Of a stretch of DNA of 45,831 nucleotides, positions 1 to 7,924 are shown in pieces. The notes beneath the pieces are model-generated. The model was not told the origin of the DNA. It did not search any database and was given only the letters and a program-made list of their open reading frames with translations. The stretch is from Gammaproteobacteria bacterium (lineage in GTDB: Bacteria > Pseudomonadota > Gammaproteobacteria > Competibacterales > Competibacteraceae). The position numbers were made by a program, and so were the translations under genes. Position 1 is the stretch's first letter. The number at the start of each line of letters is the position of its first letter. Where the stretch lies: assembly GCA_024235135.1 (NCBI GenBank), contig JACKMZ010000016.1, forward strand, positions 1-45,831. Direction: 5' to 3'.

Positions 1-161
1 CGTTCTGGAATCTCATTGACGCTCGCGGAGTACGCCATGTCCCACCGGAATTCACCCCATCGACCGGCCCTTCGCGGCATTGCGGAACGAAACACCGCGA
101 ACCGATTGCCCTGGCCGTCGGGTTTCCCGTGTACCGCTCACCCGCCTTCTGGATGCACGTC

Positions 162-1490
162 ATGACCCCATCCCCTACCGCTGAACAGTTCGATGTCATC
201 GTCGTCGGGGCCGGCCCCGCCGGCAGTGCGGCCGCGCTCATCACGGCGCGCGCCGGCCTCAAGGTGTTGCTGCTGGAACGGGGCGAATATCCGGGCGCCA
301 AGAACGTATCCGGCGCGGCATTCTACGGCAGCGCGATCATGAACCAGTTGATTCCCGAATGGTGGTTGCAGGCGCCCGTGGAACGTTACATCTGCCGTCG
401 GGATGTCGCCATGATGTCGCCAACCACGGCGGTATCGCTGGATTTCCGGGCGGCTGGACCGGGTTATGCCGACCCCCCCTATAACGGATTTACCGTATTG
501 CGTCCTAAATTCGACCGCTGGTTCGCGGCGCAGGCGGAAGCAGCGGGCGCTTTTTTGCTGACAGCAACGGTGGTGGATGACGTGCTGCGGGAAAACGGCC
601 GCGTTGTCGGTGTGCGAGTGCGCCGTGAACAAGGCGAAGTGCGTGGCCGAGTGGTCATCGCCTGCGATGGTTCGAATTCCTTCCTGGCCAAGAAGACCGG
701 CCTGCAGCGGGAGTTCCACGCCCACGAAATGTCGCTAGGCGTAAAGGAAGTTCTGGGTCTGAGCGAAGAAACCATTCGCGAACGGTTTCACCTATCCGGC
801 GACGAAGGGATGGCCCTGGAGTACCTGGGCGCGATCACGGAAAACGTGCGCGGCGGGGCTTTTCTATACACCAACCGCGACTCCCTGTCGTTGGGCGTGA
901 TCGGCCAGATTTCCTCCCTGGCCGAACAACGCCAGCGACCTTACGATCTGTTGGAACACTTCAAGGCGCATCCCGCCGTGGCGCCCCTGGTACGCGGCGG
1001 CAAGCTTCGCGAATACTCCGCCCATACCATTCCCGAGGCGGGTTGGAACATGATGCCCAAGCTCTACACGGACGGACTGATGGTGGCCGGCGACGCGGCG
1101 GCCTTCTGTTTCGTCGCCGGGCTGTATCTCGAAGGCATGAATTACGCCATGCAATCCGGCCTCGCCGCAGGCGAAACCGCCATCGAAGCCTGCCGCAACA
1201 ACGATTGTTCGGCGCGGGCGTTGAGCCGTTATGAGCATTATCTGAAACAGCGCCACGTCTACGATGACTTCAAACGCTACCGTCACACGCCCGCCTTCGT
1301 CAATGGCGAGCGTTTGCAGAACCTCTATCCGGACCTCCTCGCCAGAAGCATGGAGGCGTTGTTCCGGGTGGACGGCAATCGCAAGAACAAGATCCTGCCT
1401 CTGGCGCGGGCAACCCTGCGTCAATTCCGCATCAAACCCAGTCACCTGTTGAAAGACCTGTATCACGCCGCGAGGGCCTATCTATGGTGA
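162..1490 (+). CDS. ETF:quinone oxidoreductase-like flavoprotein (FixC family)
   Basis: A FixC/ETF-QO-type FAD protein of 442 aa that would take electrons from an electron-transfer flavoprotein and pass them toward the quinone pool. The Rossmann FAD motif VVGAGPAGSAAA lies at about residues 14-25, and a second FAD contact, GLMVAGDAAAF, at about 303-313. Its length suits FixC better than the larger mitochondrial ETF-QO, and as in FixC the iron-sulfur part is a separate gene that follows with a 7-base overlap. The reading frame is open to the left edge of the window. I chose ATG 162 because it places the FAD motif at the usual distance from the N-terminus; GTG 129 and ATG 153 are alternatives and none has a strong ribosome site. 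Being first in a run that includes mycofactocin genes, its likely job is re-oxidising the mycofactocin/ETF branch (inference). Confidence 0.88.
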   Translation: MTPSPTAEQFDVIVVGAGPAGSAAALITARAGLKVLLLERGEYPGAKNVSGAAFYGSAIMNQLIPEWWLQAPVERYICRRDVAMMSPTTAVSLDFRAAGPGYADPPYNGFTVLRPKFDRWFAAQAEAAGAFLLTATVVDDVLRENGRVVGVRVRREQGEVRGRVVIACDGSNSFLAKKTGLQREFHAHEMSLGVKEVLGLSEETIRERFHLSGDEGMALEYLGAITENVRGGAFLYTNRDSLSLGVIGQISSLAEQRQRPYDLLEHFKAHPAVAPLVRGGKLREYSAHTIPEAGWNMMPKLYTDGLMVAGDAAAFCFVAGLYLEGMNYAMQSGLAAGETAIEACRNNDCSARALSRYEHYLKQRHVYDDFKRYRHTPAFVNGERLQNLYPDLLARSMEALFRVDGNRKNKILPLARATLRQFRIKPSHLLKDLYHAARAYLW

Positions 1491-1768
1491 AAACCACCCA
1501 CGAAGAAAAGATGCTGACCGTGCGCTTTCGTGTCGACGAGCACGCGCATATTGTCGTCAACACGGACATTTGCCGGGAGTGTTCGGTGCAATCCTGTGTT
1601 TACGTTTGCCCGGCCAATTTATTCGTGCCGCTCGATGACGGTGGCATTCTGTTCAACTACGAACAATGCTTTGAATGTGGCACCTGCTATATCGCCTGTA
1701 ACCGGGAAGGCGCGATCCGCTGGACTTATCCACGCGGCGGATTCGGCGTTACCTTCCGTGAGTCCTAG
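1484..1768 (+). CDS. FixX-like ferredoxin
   Basis: A 94-aa ferredoxin-like protein that would supply the iron-sulfur centre of the preceding FixC-like flavoprotein. Two cysteine groups are visible: CRECSVQSCVYVCP in the first half and CFECGTCYIAC in the second. This is the layout of FixX and of the C-terminal domain of ETF-QO, where a single [4Fe-4S] cluster is normally bound. The ATG overlaps the end of the FixC-like gene, so translation is probably coupled. The next gene is an ETF beta subunit, giving a FixC-FixX-FixA-like order. Assignment is firm at family level; partner specificity is inferred from position. Confidence 0.88.
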   Translation: MVKTTHEEKMLTVRFRVDEHAHIVVNTDICRECSVQSCVYVCPANLFVPLDDGGILFNYEQCFECGTCYIACNREGAIRWTYPRGGFGVTFRES

Positions 1769-1791
1769 CACCGATCCGTAGGATGACCGAC

Positions 1792-2664
1792 ATGCGTATC
1801 GTCGTATGCCTCAAATATGTATCTGACCCGACTTCCATCGAGGTCGACCCCTTGACCGGCGCCATCGATCCTGTACGCACCCTGTACATGCTCAATCCTG
1901 CCGACGCGGCCGCTCTGGAAATGGCGTTGCGCTTGCGTGTCGAGGGTGACAGCGTGCTGGCGCTGACGGTGGGTCCGCCGGAAGCGGAAGCCGTGTTGCG
2001 CGACGCCTTGGCGGTCGGCGCCGATCGCGTGCTCAGACTGTGGGACAATGCGCGCAGTTATACCAAACCGCCGGTAACCTCCGTTCTGCTGGCCGCCGCC
2101 TTACGGCTGGAAAATCCACCGGATCTGGTGCTTTGTGGCGCGCGCAGCGTTGATCGTGGTTCGGGAAAGCTGCCCGCCCTGCTGGGCGAGTTGCTGGATT
2201 GGCCGGTGGTCACCGATGTCACCCATTTCGAGTTGCATGGGCAACGAATACAGGTGCAACGCCGATTGGCGCGGGGCGCGCGCGCCGAGGGCGAGGTCAC
2301 TCTGCCAGCGGTTCTGGGTCTGGAACCGGGCCTGGCGCGGCTGCGTCAAGCCAGTCTGCCGGGCTTGATTACGGCCAAGCGGGCAACGATTCCGGTCCTG
2401 CATCTCGCCGAATTGGGACTTTCGTCACAGGATCTGCATTTTCCCGCCGTCACCCTGCACGCGGTCATGCCGCCCCGTCCACGCCCCCGCGCACTGTTCA
2501 TGCCGGACAGTCATTTGCCCGCCCACGAACGCATCGCTCAGATCATGTCGGCCGGCGTCAGCGGCAAATCCGGAAAGGTGCTGGAAGGCGGCTCGGCGGA
2601 TGACATGGCCGACGCCATCATCGCTTTTCTGCAAGAGCAGGGTTTCTTGGAATCCGTAACGTGA
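1792..2664 (+). CDS. Electron-transfer flavoprotein beta subunit (FixA/EtfB)
   Basis: A 290-aa ETF beta subunit (adenine nucleotide alpha-hydrolase fold). The N-terminus MRIVVCLKYVSDP is the classic EtfB start, followed by the usual NPADAAALEMALRL segment and a central LVLCGARSVDRGSG region that contacts nucleotide. I chose ATG 1792 rather than 1783 because it reproduces the family N-terminus and has AGGA 8 nt upstream. EtfB works only as a heterodimer with EtfA, and no alpha subunit is seen in the window; it may lie to the left. The gene overlaps mftE by 4 bases (GTGA), which ties this ETF to mycofactocin. ETF subunits next to mycofactocin genes are known as a recurrent arrangement. Confidence 0.88.
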   Translation: MRIVVCLKYVSDPTSIEVDPLTGAIDPVRTLYMLNPADAAALEMALRLRVEGDSVLALTVGPPEAEAVLRDALAVGADRVLRLWDNARSYTKPPVTSVLLAAALRLENPPDLVLCGARSVDRGSGKLPALLGELLDWPVVTDVTHFELHGQRIQVQRRLARGARAEGEVTLPAVLGLEPGLARLRQASLPGLITAKRATIPVLHLAELGLSSQDLHFPAVTLHAVMPPRPRPRALFMPDSHLPAHERIAQIMSAGVSGKSGKVLEGGSADDMADAIIAFLQEQGFLESVT

Positions 2665-3521
2665 ATGCCCGCTTGGCCGAAATGAGTTGGCCAGCCGTCG
2701 CCCAGGCGGTGGCCGACGGCGCGACCACAGTAATCTGGCCGCTGGGCGCCACCGAGCAGCATGGACCCCACTTGCCCTTGGGTACCGACACGTTTCGCGC
2801 CGTCGCCTTGGCCGAACGCCTGGCGGCCCAACTGCCCGGCGTTTTGATCGCGCCGGCGCTACCCATAGGCTGCTCCGACGAGCACAGTGGTTTCGCGGGA
2901 CTGCTGAGCCTTGATCATGACACGCTGGCGCGCCTCATCGTCGATTGCGCCCGGCGCATGGTTGCTTGGGGCGTGCGTCGGCTGATCCTCTTGTCCGCGC
3001 ACGGCGGCAACGTCCGGGCCTTGGCCTTGGCGGCCGAGCAATTAGCGCGTGAATGGCCATCGTTACAGATTTGGACGCCCGGCGACATGACCGCCCTGGG
3101 CGGAGCGTTGCTGGCCGCCGCGCGCGAGGAGGGAATTACGCCCGAATCGGCCGGTCTGCACGCCGGCGAGGCGGAAACTTCCGAGATGCTACACCTGCAT
3201 CCGCAGTGGGTGAGCATGGATCAAGCCGTACCGGGCTATACCGGGGATATGGAAGCGATTATGCCCTATCTGCAAGGGGTCGGCCTGCAACCCGTCGCGC
3301 CCAGCGGCGTCCTGGGCGACCCGCGGGAAGCGACAGCCGGACGTGGCGATCGCTATTTGGCCATTCAGGCGCGCACTTGCCGGGACCAAATCGAGGCGGG
3401 TCATTTCACGGTACCGGTTACCACTGACTCATCGGCCTCCTCCGAAAGCCTTCCCTCGCCCAATTTGACGGACAGCCTGAGCGTTCCGCGTCCACCCCAG
3501 GGGAGCGGCGATGAGCAATAG
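2661..3521 (+). CDS. mftE: Mycofactocin precursor peptide peptidase MftE (creatininase family)
   Basis: A 286-aa creatininase-fold metallopeptidase. In mycofactocin biosynthesis MftE cuts the modified precursor to release the C-terminal Val-Tyr-derived AHDP core. Family metal and active-site motifs are present: GATEQHGPHLPLGTDT at about residues 28-43, SDEHSGFAG at about 73-81 and SAHGGN near 113-118, followed by an acidic/His segment GLHAGEAETSEM. The GTG start overlaps the ETF beta stop. The last ~35 residues are Ser/Pro-rich, look unstructured and unlike the family core, and may derive from an inserted intergenic repeat. The 3' end overlaps mftF. Specific assignment to MftE rather than a general creatininase rests on the adjacent mftF and mftA. 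Confidence 0.9.
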   Translation: MNARLAEMSWPAVAQAVADGATTVIWPLGATEQHGPHLPLGTDTFRAVALAERLAAQLPGVLIAPALPIGCSDEHSGFAGLLSLDHDTLARLIVDCARRMVAWGVRRLILLSAHGGNVRALALAAEQLAREWPSLQIWTPGDMTALGGALLAAAREEGITPESAGLHAGEAETSEMLHLHPQWVSMDQAVPGYTGDMEAIMPYLQGVGLQPVAPSGVLGDPREATAGRGDRYLAIQARTCRDQIEAGHFTVPVTTDSSASSESLPSPNLTDSLSVPRPPQGSGDEQ

Positions 3522-5046
3522 CCATCTGACCGTGATGCCGGCTCCCGAACCGAAAGTCTGCGCAGCGGTTCCTGGAACTCGGGCAGCGCCACCGCTCGAT
3601 CCGGCCCACTATGTCCTGCAACCCGGCCTGGAAAGGGTGGCCGATCCCCCTGGTGGCTTATTGGTATCCACACGCCCCTTGGTGGCCATGCGCATCAATT
3701 CCCAGGCTTGGGCCGTGCTTGGCTGCCTGGGCGTCGAACGCACGGCTGCCGAGGTAGCGGCCATGACCAGCTTGACTCCAGGCCATGCCGAGGCATTCCT
3801 CGAATCCCTGGCGCGCAAACGCCTGCTGCGCAAACGGCTGCCGATACCCACCGACTGGCCCGCGATTTCGGTCATCGTACCGGCGCGTGGACGGCCCGCC
3901 GCGACACGGGCTTGCGTTGCCTCCTTGCTAGCCTTGGACTATCCACGCGAGCGCCTGGAAATCCTTGTGATCGATGACGCATCGGAACCACCGCTGGCTG
4001 CCGCTCTGGCCGGGTTGCCGATTCGCCTGCTGCGTCAGGATCACAATATCGGTCAATCGGCGGCACGCAATCTGGCGGCCAAGCAAGCCCAAGGATCGGT
4101 GTTGGCGTTCATCGACAACGATTGTGAAGCGCACGCCAGTTGGCTGAAAGCGCTGGTTCCGTATCTGAGCGAACCCGCCATGGGCGTGGTGGGTGGCCGC
4201 ATCGACTCCCCTTCCGTCACGGGTTGGATAGCGGCCTACGAATCGGTGTGTTCGCCCCTGGACATGGGCGAACACGGCGGCGAAGTCGGCCCGGCGGAAG
4301 CCGTGGCCTATCTGCCGACCTGCAATCTGCTAGTCGATCGTTCATTGATGTTGAACCAGGGTGGTTTCGATCCCGCCATGAAACTGGGAGAGGATGTCGA
4401 TTTCGTGTGGCGCGCCATACGGGCCGGCGCGCGCGCCTGTTATGCACCCGGAGGCCGGGTGGTGCACCACCATCGGGTACGCCTGGCCGCCTTGTTGAGT
4501 CGGCGCGCGGATTACGGTTCCTCCGAGGCCGATCTGCAACTCCGTTTTCCAGAAGGACGGCGAATCATGCGCCTGCCTTTGACAGTCGGCGCCGGCTTGG
4601 CCGCTCTCGTGACCGCTAGCGTTTCATGGATCACTGCCCTGTTTTTGGCGATCGCCACGCTGGCCGCGCTGACGCTGGAGACGATCACCAAACGTCAGCG
4701 TATCCACCGTATGGGACTCAAGCTGCCCGCAGGCACTGTGCTGTCGGCCGTCGGACGCGGACATTGGGCCTCGCTTTACCACCTGAGCGCCCATGTCAGC
4801 CGGTATTACAGCCTGCCATTACTCATCGGCGGATTACTGTGGACCCCGCTGTTGCCCATGACGGCGGTATTGCTGCTGATCGCTCCGGTGAGCGACTACC
4901 GGCGCTTGCGACCCCGATTGCCATTGCCCATGTTCGTAGGACTGAGCTGTCTGGAGATGGCCGCCTATCAACTGGGCGTGTGGCGGGGTTGCTTCAAACA
5001 GCGCACCTTGCGGCCGTGGTGGCCGAAGGTGCGTTGGATACGATGA
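3511..5046 (+). CDS. mftF: Mycofactocin system glycosyltransferase MftF
   Basis: A 511-aa family 2 glycosyltransferase that in characterised systems adds a beta-1,4-glucan chain to premycofactocin. About 100 N-terminal residues resemble the small MftB/PqqD-like fold. The GT2 domain follows, starting ISVIVPARGRPAATRACVAS at about residues 119-138, with LVIDDASEP, the acidic FIDNDCEA motif near residue 200 (nucleotide-sugar/metal site), and the acceptor-side GEDVDFVWRAIRAGA. The C-terminal third has two or three hydrophobic stretches, so it is probably membrane-associated. It overlaps mftE by 11 bases and precedes mftA by about 40 bases, giving the operon order mftE-mftF-mftA. Confidence 0.92.
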   Translation: MSNSHLTVMPAPEPKVCAAVPGTRAAPPLDPAHYVLQPGLERVADPPGGLLVSTRPLVAMRINSQAWAVLGCLGVERTAAEVAAMTSLTPGHAEAFLESLARKRLLRKRLPIPTDWPAISVIVPARGRPAATRACVASLLALDYPRERLEILVIDDASEPPLAAALAGLPIRLLRQDHNIGQSAARNLAAKQAQGSVLAFIDNDCEAHASWLKALVPYLSEPAMGVVGGRIDSPSVTGWIAAYESVCSPLDMGEHGGEVGPAEAVAYLPTCNLLVDRSLMLNQGGFDPAMKLGEDVDFVWRAIRAGARACYAPGGRVVHHHRVRLAALLSRRADYGSSEADLQLRFPEGRRIMRLPLTVGAGLAALVTASVSWITALFLAIATLAALTLETITKRQRIHRMGLKLPAGTVLSAVGRGHWASLYHLSAHVSRYYSLPLLIGGLLWTPLLPMTAVLLLIAPVSDYRRLRPRLPLPMFVGLSCLEMAAYQLGVWRGCFKQRTLRPWWPKVRWIR

Positions 5047-5086
5047 ACCGTTCCTAACGGTGCACAATAACTTACGAGGAATATCA

Positions 5087-5266
5087 ATGAACGCTAAAGT
5101 AAAAAACCCCTCCGATATCCCCGCCATCGAAGTGCCTCCCGAAGAAGTGCAGGCCCTGCTGCGTTCCGATACGCCGAAACAACCACGGGAATCCGAGCCT
5201 CCGAAGATCAGCGAAGAAATCGTGATAGAGGAAGTCAGCATCGATGGCATGTGCGGCGTCTACTGA
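5087..5266 (+). CDS. mftA: Mycofactocin precursor peptide MftA
   Basis: A 59-aa ribosomal precursor of the redox cofactor mycofactocin. The C-terminus reads EEVSIDGMCGVY, and the IDGMCGVY end is the diagnostic MftA core; the final Val-Tyr is decarboxylated and cyclised by MftC, then cut out by MftE. The upstream part is an acidic, Pro-rich leader that would be held by MftB. ATG 5087 is preferred over the longer frame from 5060 because GAGGA sits about 6 nt upstream and the leader length then fits. It is preceded by mftF and followed by two strong hairpins before the dehydrogenase gene. Proteins this short are easily missed, but the core motif makes the call secure. Confidence 0.96.
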   Translation: MNAKVKNPSDIPAIEVPPEEVQALLRSDTPKQPRESEPPKISEEIVIEEVSIDGMCGVY

Positions 5267-5289
5267 TTTCGGCAGGCAACGCAAGCAAC

Positions 5290-5373
5290 AGGCGAGGTCT
5301 GTATTCCCCCTCGCCTGATCGGTAATTTGAAAAAGCGTCAGGAGCCAGCCGGTGGACGGCGGTCTGGCTCCTG
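5290..5373 (+). other. Tandem RNA hairpins downstream of mftA
   Basis: Two perfect inverted repeats follow the mftA stop. The first pairs AGGCGAGG (5290-5297) with CCTCGCCT (5309-5316) across an 11-nt loop. The second pairs CAGGAGCCAG (5339-5348) with CTGGCTCCTG (5364-5373) across a 15-nt loop. Neither is followed by a T run, so they are not classic intrinsic terminators. They could stabilise the mftA 3' end or slow polymerase, so that precursor exceeds the downstream enzymes, as is common for RiPP peptides. The role is inferred; the pairing is read directly. Confidence 0.6.
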
Positions 5374-5486
5374 TACGCGGTGATTGACCACCGGACCGTG
5401 GCTCGAAACGCCTATCCATGGCATAACCCGCCCGGACAGTGGTGGGAATCCACGCAGCCGCCCCTGAATTTTCGGGTAGTCCGATC

Positions 5487-6296
5487 ATGAGTAAACTCAA
5501 AGACAAAGTCGCCTTCATCACCGGCGCGGGGCGTGGCCAGGGCCGAGCCCATGCCGTGGCCATGGCTAGCGAGGGCGCCGATATCGTCGCGCTCGACATT
5601 TGCCGCGATTTGCCCTATCCGCGCTATTCATTGGCGACGACCGACGATCTACAGGAAACTGCCCGCCAAGTCCGCGAACTCGGACGCAACGTCCTGAAAG
5701 TGGCCGCCGATGTGCGCGATGCCCAGGATATGGAGGAGGCCGTGAATCAGGCTGTCGAAACCTTCGGGCATATCGATATCCTGGTGTGTAACGCCGGTAT
5801 TGCCGACATGGCCTTGACCTGGGACATCACCGAAGAATGGTGGGACATCATGTTGGACGTCAACCTCAAGGGATATTGGCTGGCGGCGAAATACGTCGTT
5901 CCGCAAATGCTGGCCCAAAATACCGGCGGACGCATCATCATGACTTCGTCGGTAGCCGGATTACGAGGGGAACCAGGCATGGCGCATTACTGCGCTTCGA
6001 AATGGGGTGTCATCGGGCTGGCCAAAACCCTGGCGAACGAATTGGCCAAGTACAACATCACCGTCAATACCTTGCACCCCACGGCGGTGGACACCGATAT
6101 CATCACCGGTATGGCCAAGGCGGCCGCAATGAGCAAGGAAGAACTCGTGGATTTCATCTTCCTGGGACACATGATGCCGGTAAAACTCATCGACGCGGAC
6201 GATGTCGCCAAGGCGGCTCTATGGTTGGCTTCGGACGAGGCGCGTTTCGTTACGGGTCAAACCATGAACATCGATGCCGGGAGAATGCTGAAATGA
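5487..6296 (+). CDS. Mycofactocin-dependent SDR family oxidoreductase
   Basis: A 269-aa short-chain dehydrogenase. The Rossmann motif TGAGRGQGRAHA lies near residues 11-22, NAGI in mid-protein, and the catalytic set is the Ser in MTSSVAG and YCASK. After the second strand there is an insertion (DICRDLPYPRYSLATTDDL) typical of mycofactocin-linked SDRs, which buries the nicotinamide so that NAD is not exchanged and an external acceptor (mycofactocin) is needed. The substrate is probably an alcohol, unknown in detail. ATG 5487 gives the usual short N-terminus. It ends with an ATGA overlap into mftB, placing it inside the biosynthetic set. Confidence 0.88.
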   Translation: MSKLKDKVAFITGAGRGQGRAHAVAMASEGADIVALDICRDLPYPRYSLATTDDLQETARQVRELGRNVLKVAADVRDAQDMEEAVNQAVETFGHIDILVCNAGIADMALTWDITEEWWDIMLDVNLKGYWLAAKYVVPQMLAQNTGGRIIMTSSVAGLRGEPGMAHYCASKWGVIGLAKTLANELAKYNITVNTLHPTAVDTDIITGMAKAAAMSKEELVDFIFLGHMMPVKLIDADDVAKAALWLASDEARFVTGQTMNIDAGRMLK

Positions 6297-6691
6297 ATCT
6301 CGAAATATCTTATCGACTCGCTCCGAGCGTGGCGATTCGGCCCGAACGGTTTGGCGGCTTGGTGTATCGCTACGATAACCGCCGGTTGTACTTCCTGCAC
6401 TCCCATGAGTTGGTGGAATTCGTGCGGGAACTGGATGGCAAACGGCCGCTGCGCGAGGCGCTCGCCGATTTCCTCCGCGCGCGGGATCTGCCGGACTCCG
6501 CCCAGGATACCCTGATCAAGGCGCTGACCCAGCTATTGCGGCTAGATATTCTCTCGCCGGCCAGCCCTCCCACGCGAGCCCCTGATGTTACTCCGACCCT
6601 TGGAATCGCCTCGGATGATAAGACCCTGCGCGGCACATCGCCACCGTACTCGGGCGGAAGGTCGCCGCGAGCCGGGCCGGGTAGCGTCTAG
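6293..6691 (+). CDS. mftB: Mycofactocin biosynthesis chaperone MftB
   Basis: A 132-aa protein whose first ~90 residues match MftB, the RRE/PqqD-like chaperone that binds the MftA leader and presents it to the radical SAM enzyme MftC. Recognisable parts are VAIRPERFGGLVYRYDNRRL and the LYFLHSHELVEFV helix. The last ~40 residues are Pro/Ser/Gly-rich and look disordered, so the protein is longer than most MftB. It starts within the SDR stop codon (ATGA). Usually mftB sits between mftA and mftC; here a dehydrogenase separates it from mftA and no mftC follows, the hydrogenase operon coming next. Confidence 0.88.
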   Translation: MNLEISYRLAPSVAIRPERFGGLVYRYDNRRLYFLHSHELVEFVRELDGKRPLREALADFLRARDLPDSAQDTLIKALTQLLRLDILSPASPPTRAPDVTPTLGIASDDKTLRGTSPPYSGGRSPRAGPGSV

Positions 6692-6785
6692 TCCCTATTC
6701 CGGTTTGGTTGGAAAACTGAAACAGGTCCGGAATATCGTAAGGAACGGGCGGCTCTGTTGCCCGTGATCAGGAGGTGGGATTGTC

Positions 6786-7922
6786 ATGGCAACGCACTAT
6801 TCCTCATCCGCTCCACCCGTCAGGCTAGGCAGACACTCGCTCCAGGCCCTGATCGACGCCTTGCGCGGTGACGGATACACCGTCATCGGTCCGCGTCTGG
6901 AGGACGCCGCCATCGTGTATGCTCCGCTCGAATCGGCGGACAGCCTGCCGGAAGGCTGGGTCGACCAGCAGGAGGGTGGCCACTACCGTTTGCTGCGTGG
7001 CGAACGTCCCGCGCTATTCGACTATGTGGTCGGACCGCATAGCTGGAAGCGCTATTTATATCCTCCCCGTCAACGTCTTTGGCAAGCGCATAAACAAGGC
7101 AAAGGCTGGCGAGTGAAGGAACCGCTGGATAATACGGCCCCCTACGCCTTCATCGGCGTGCGTAGTTGTGAAATCCACGCCATGCGGATTCAGGACCGGG
7201 TATTCGACAACGGCGCGTTCGCCGATCCCGCTTACATCAAACGCCGCCAACAAGCCTTTATCGTGGCCGTCAACTGCGCTCACCCCGCCGCAACCTGTTT
7301 TTGTACTTCCATGAACAGCGGGCCACGGGCCAAGGAAGGGTTTGATCTGTGCATGACCGAACTGCTCGATGAGCAACGGCACGAATTCCTAGTGGAAGCC
7401 GGCTCGGACAAAGGCGCCGCCTTGCTGACCCGATTGCCGCATCGTCCTTGCGACGAAAACGATCTGCGGCAGGCCGAGGCCGTCGCCACGGCCGCTTCGC
7501 AGGCCATGCAGCGAGAGATGGCGCCCGATGTCGCCGCCCTGCTCAAACGCCATCCTGAACACCCGCGATGGCAGGAGGTCGCGCAGCGCTGTCTGAGTTG
7601 CGCCAACTGCACCCAGGTCTGTCCCACCTGCTTCTGCAGCACGGTAGAGGACGTAACCGATCTCAGTGGGCAAACGGCGCAACGTTGGCGCCAGTGGGAT
7701 TCCTGTTTCACCCTGGATTTCAGCTATATCCATGGCGGCAGTATCCGGCGTGAAACGCGTTCCCGCTACCGGCAATGGATGACCCACAAACTTTCCACTT
7801 GGCACGATCAATTCGATACTTCCGGGTGCGTCGGCTGCGGGCGTTGCATCACTTGGTGCCCCGTAGGCATCGACATTACCGAGGAAGCCAAGGCGATACG
7901 GGATAGCGAAGGAGGGACGTGA
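6786..7922 (+). CDS. hydB: Group 3b [NiFe] hydrogenase beta subunit, 4Fe-4S dicluster protein
   Basis: A 378-aa iron-sulfur subunit of an NADP-linked (sulfhydrogenase-type) hydrogenase. It carries electrons between the small hydrogenase subunit and the flavin subunit. Two C-terminal ferredoxin-like motifs are present, CLSCANCTQVCPTCFC at about 268-283 and CVGCGRCITWCPVG at about 348-361, and extra cysteines occur earlier (VRSCEIH, NCAHPAATCFC). It is first in the order B-G-D-A known from Pyrococcus-type operons. A strong ribosome site, AGGAGGTG, lies at 6770-6777, 8 nt before the ATG. The 94-nt gap from mftB could hold a promoter, but I see none convincing. Confidence 0.87.
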   Translation: MATHYSSSAPPVRLGRHSLQALIDALRGDGYTVIGPRLEDAAIVYAPLESADSLPEGWVDQQEGGHYRLLRGERPALFDYVVGPHSWKRYLYPPRQRLWQAHKQGKGWRVKEPLDNTAPYAFIGVRSCEIHAMRIQDRVFDNGAFADPAYIKRRQQAFIVAVNCAHPAATCFCTSMNSGPRAKEGFDLCMTELLDEQRHEFLVEAGSDKGAALLTRLPHRPCDENDLRQAEAVATAASQAMQREMAPDVAALLKRHPEHPRWQEVAQRCLSCANCTQVCPTCFCSTVEDVTDLSGQTAQRWRQWDSCFTLDFSYIHGGSIRRETRSRYRQWMTHKLSTWHDQFDTSGCVGCGRCITWCPVGIDITEEAKAIRDSEGGT

Positions 7923-7924
7923 CA

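Noticed and set aside
1..161. Possible 3' end of mftC or another gene at the left edge
   Set aside because: The frame of the FixC-like gene stays open to the edge and another frame gives only five codons before a stop; neither gives a motif I can assign to MftC, MftD or EtfA.
864..1466. Long minus-strand frame inside the FixC-like gene
   Set aside because: Shadow of the real coding frame; the protein reads as low-complexity and lacks family motifs. The same reasoning removes the long opposite frames at 20957-21892, 26759-27598 and 35407-36162.
6747..6761. Sigma-54-like box (GG-N10-GC with TTGC) before hydB
   Set aside because: Only the invariant bases match, and the implied transcription start near 6773 falls inside the hydB ribosome site, leaving no usable leader.
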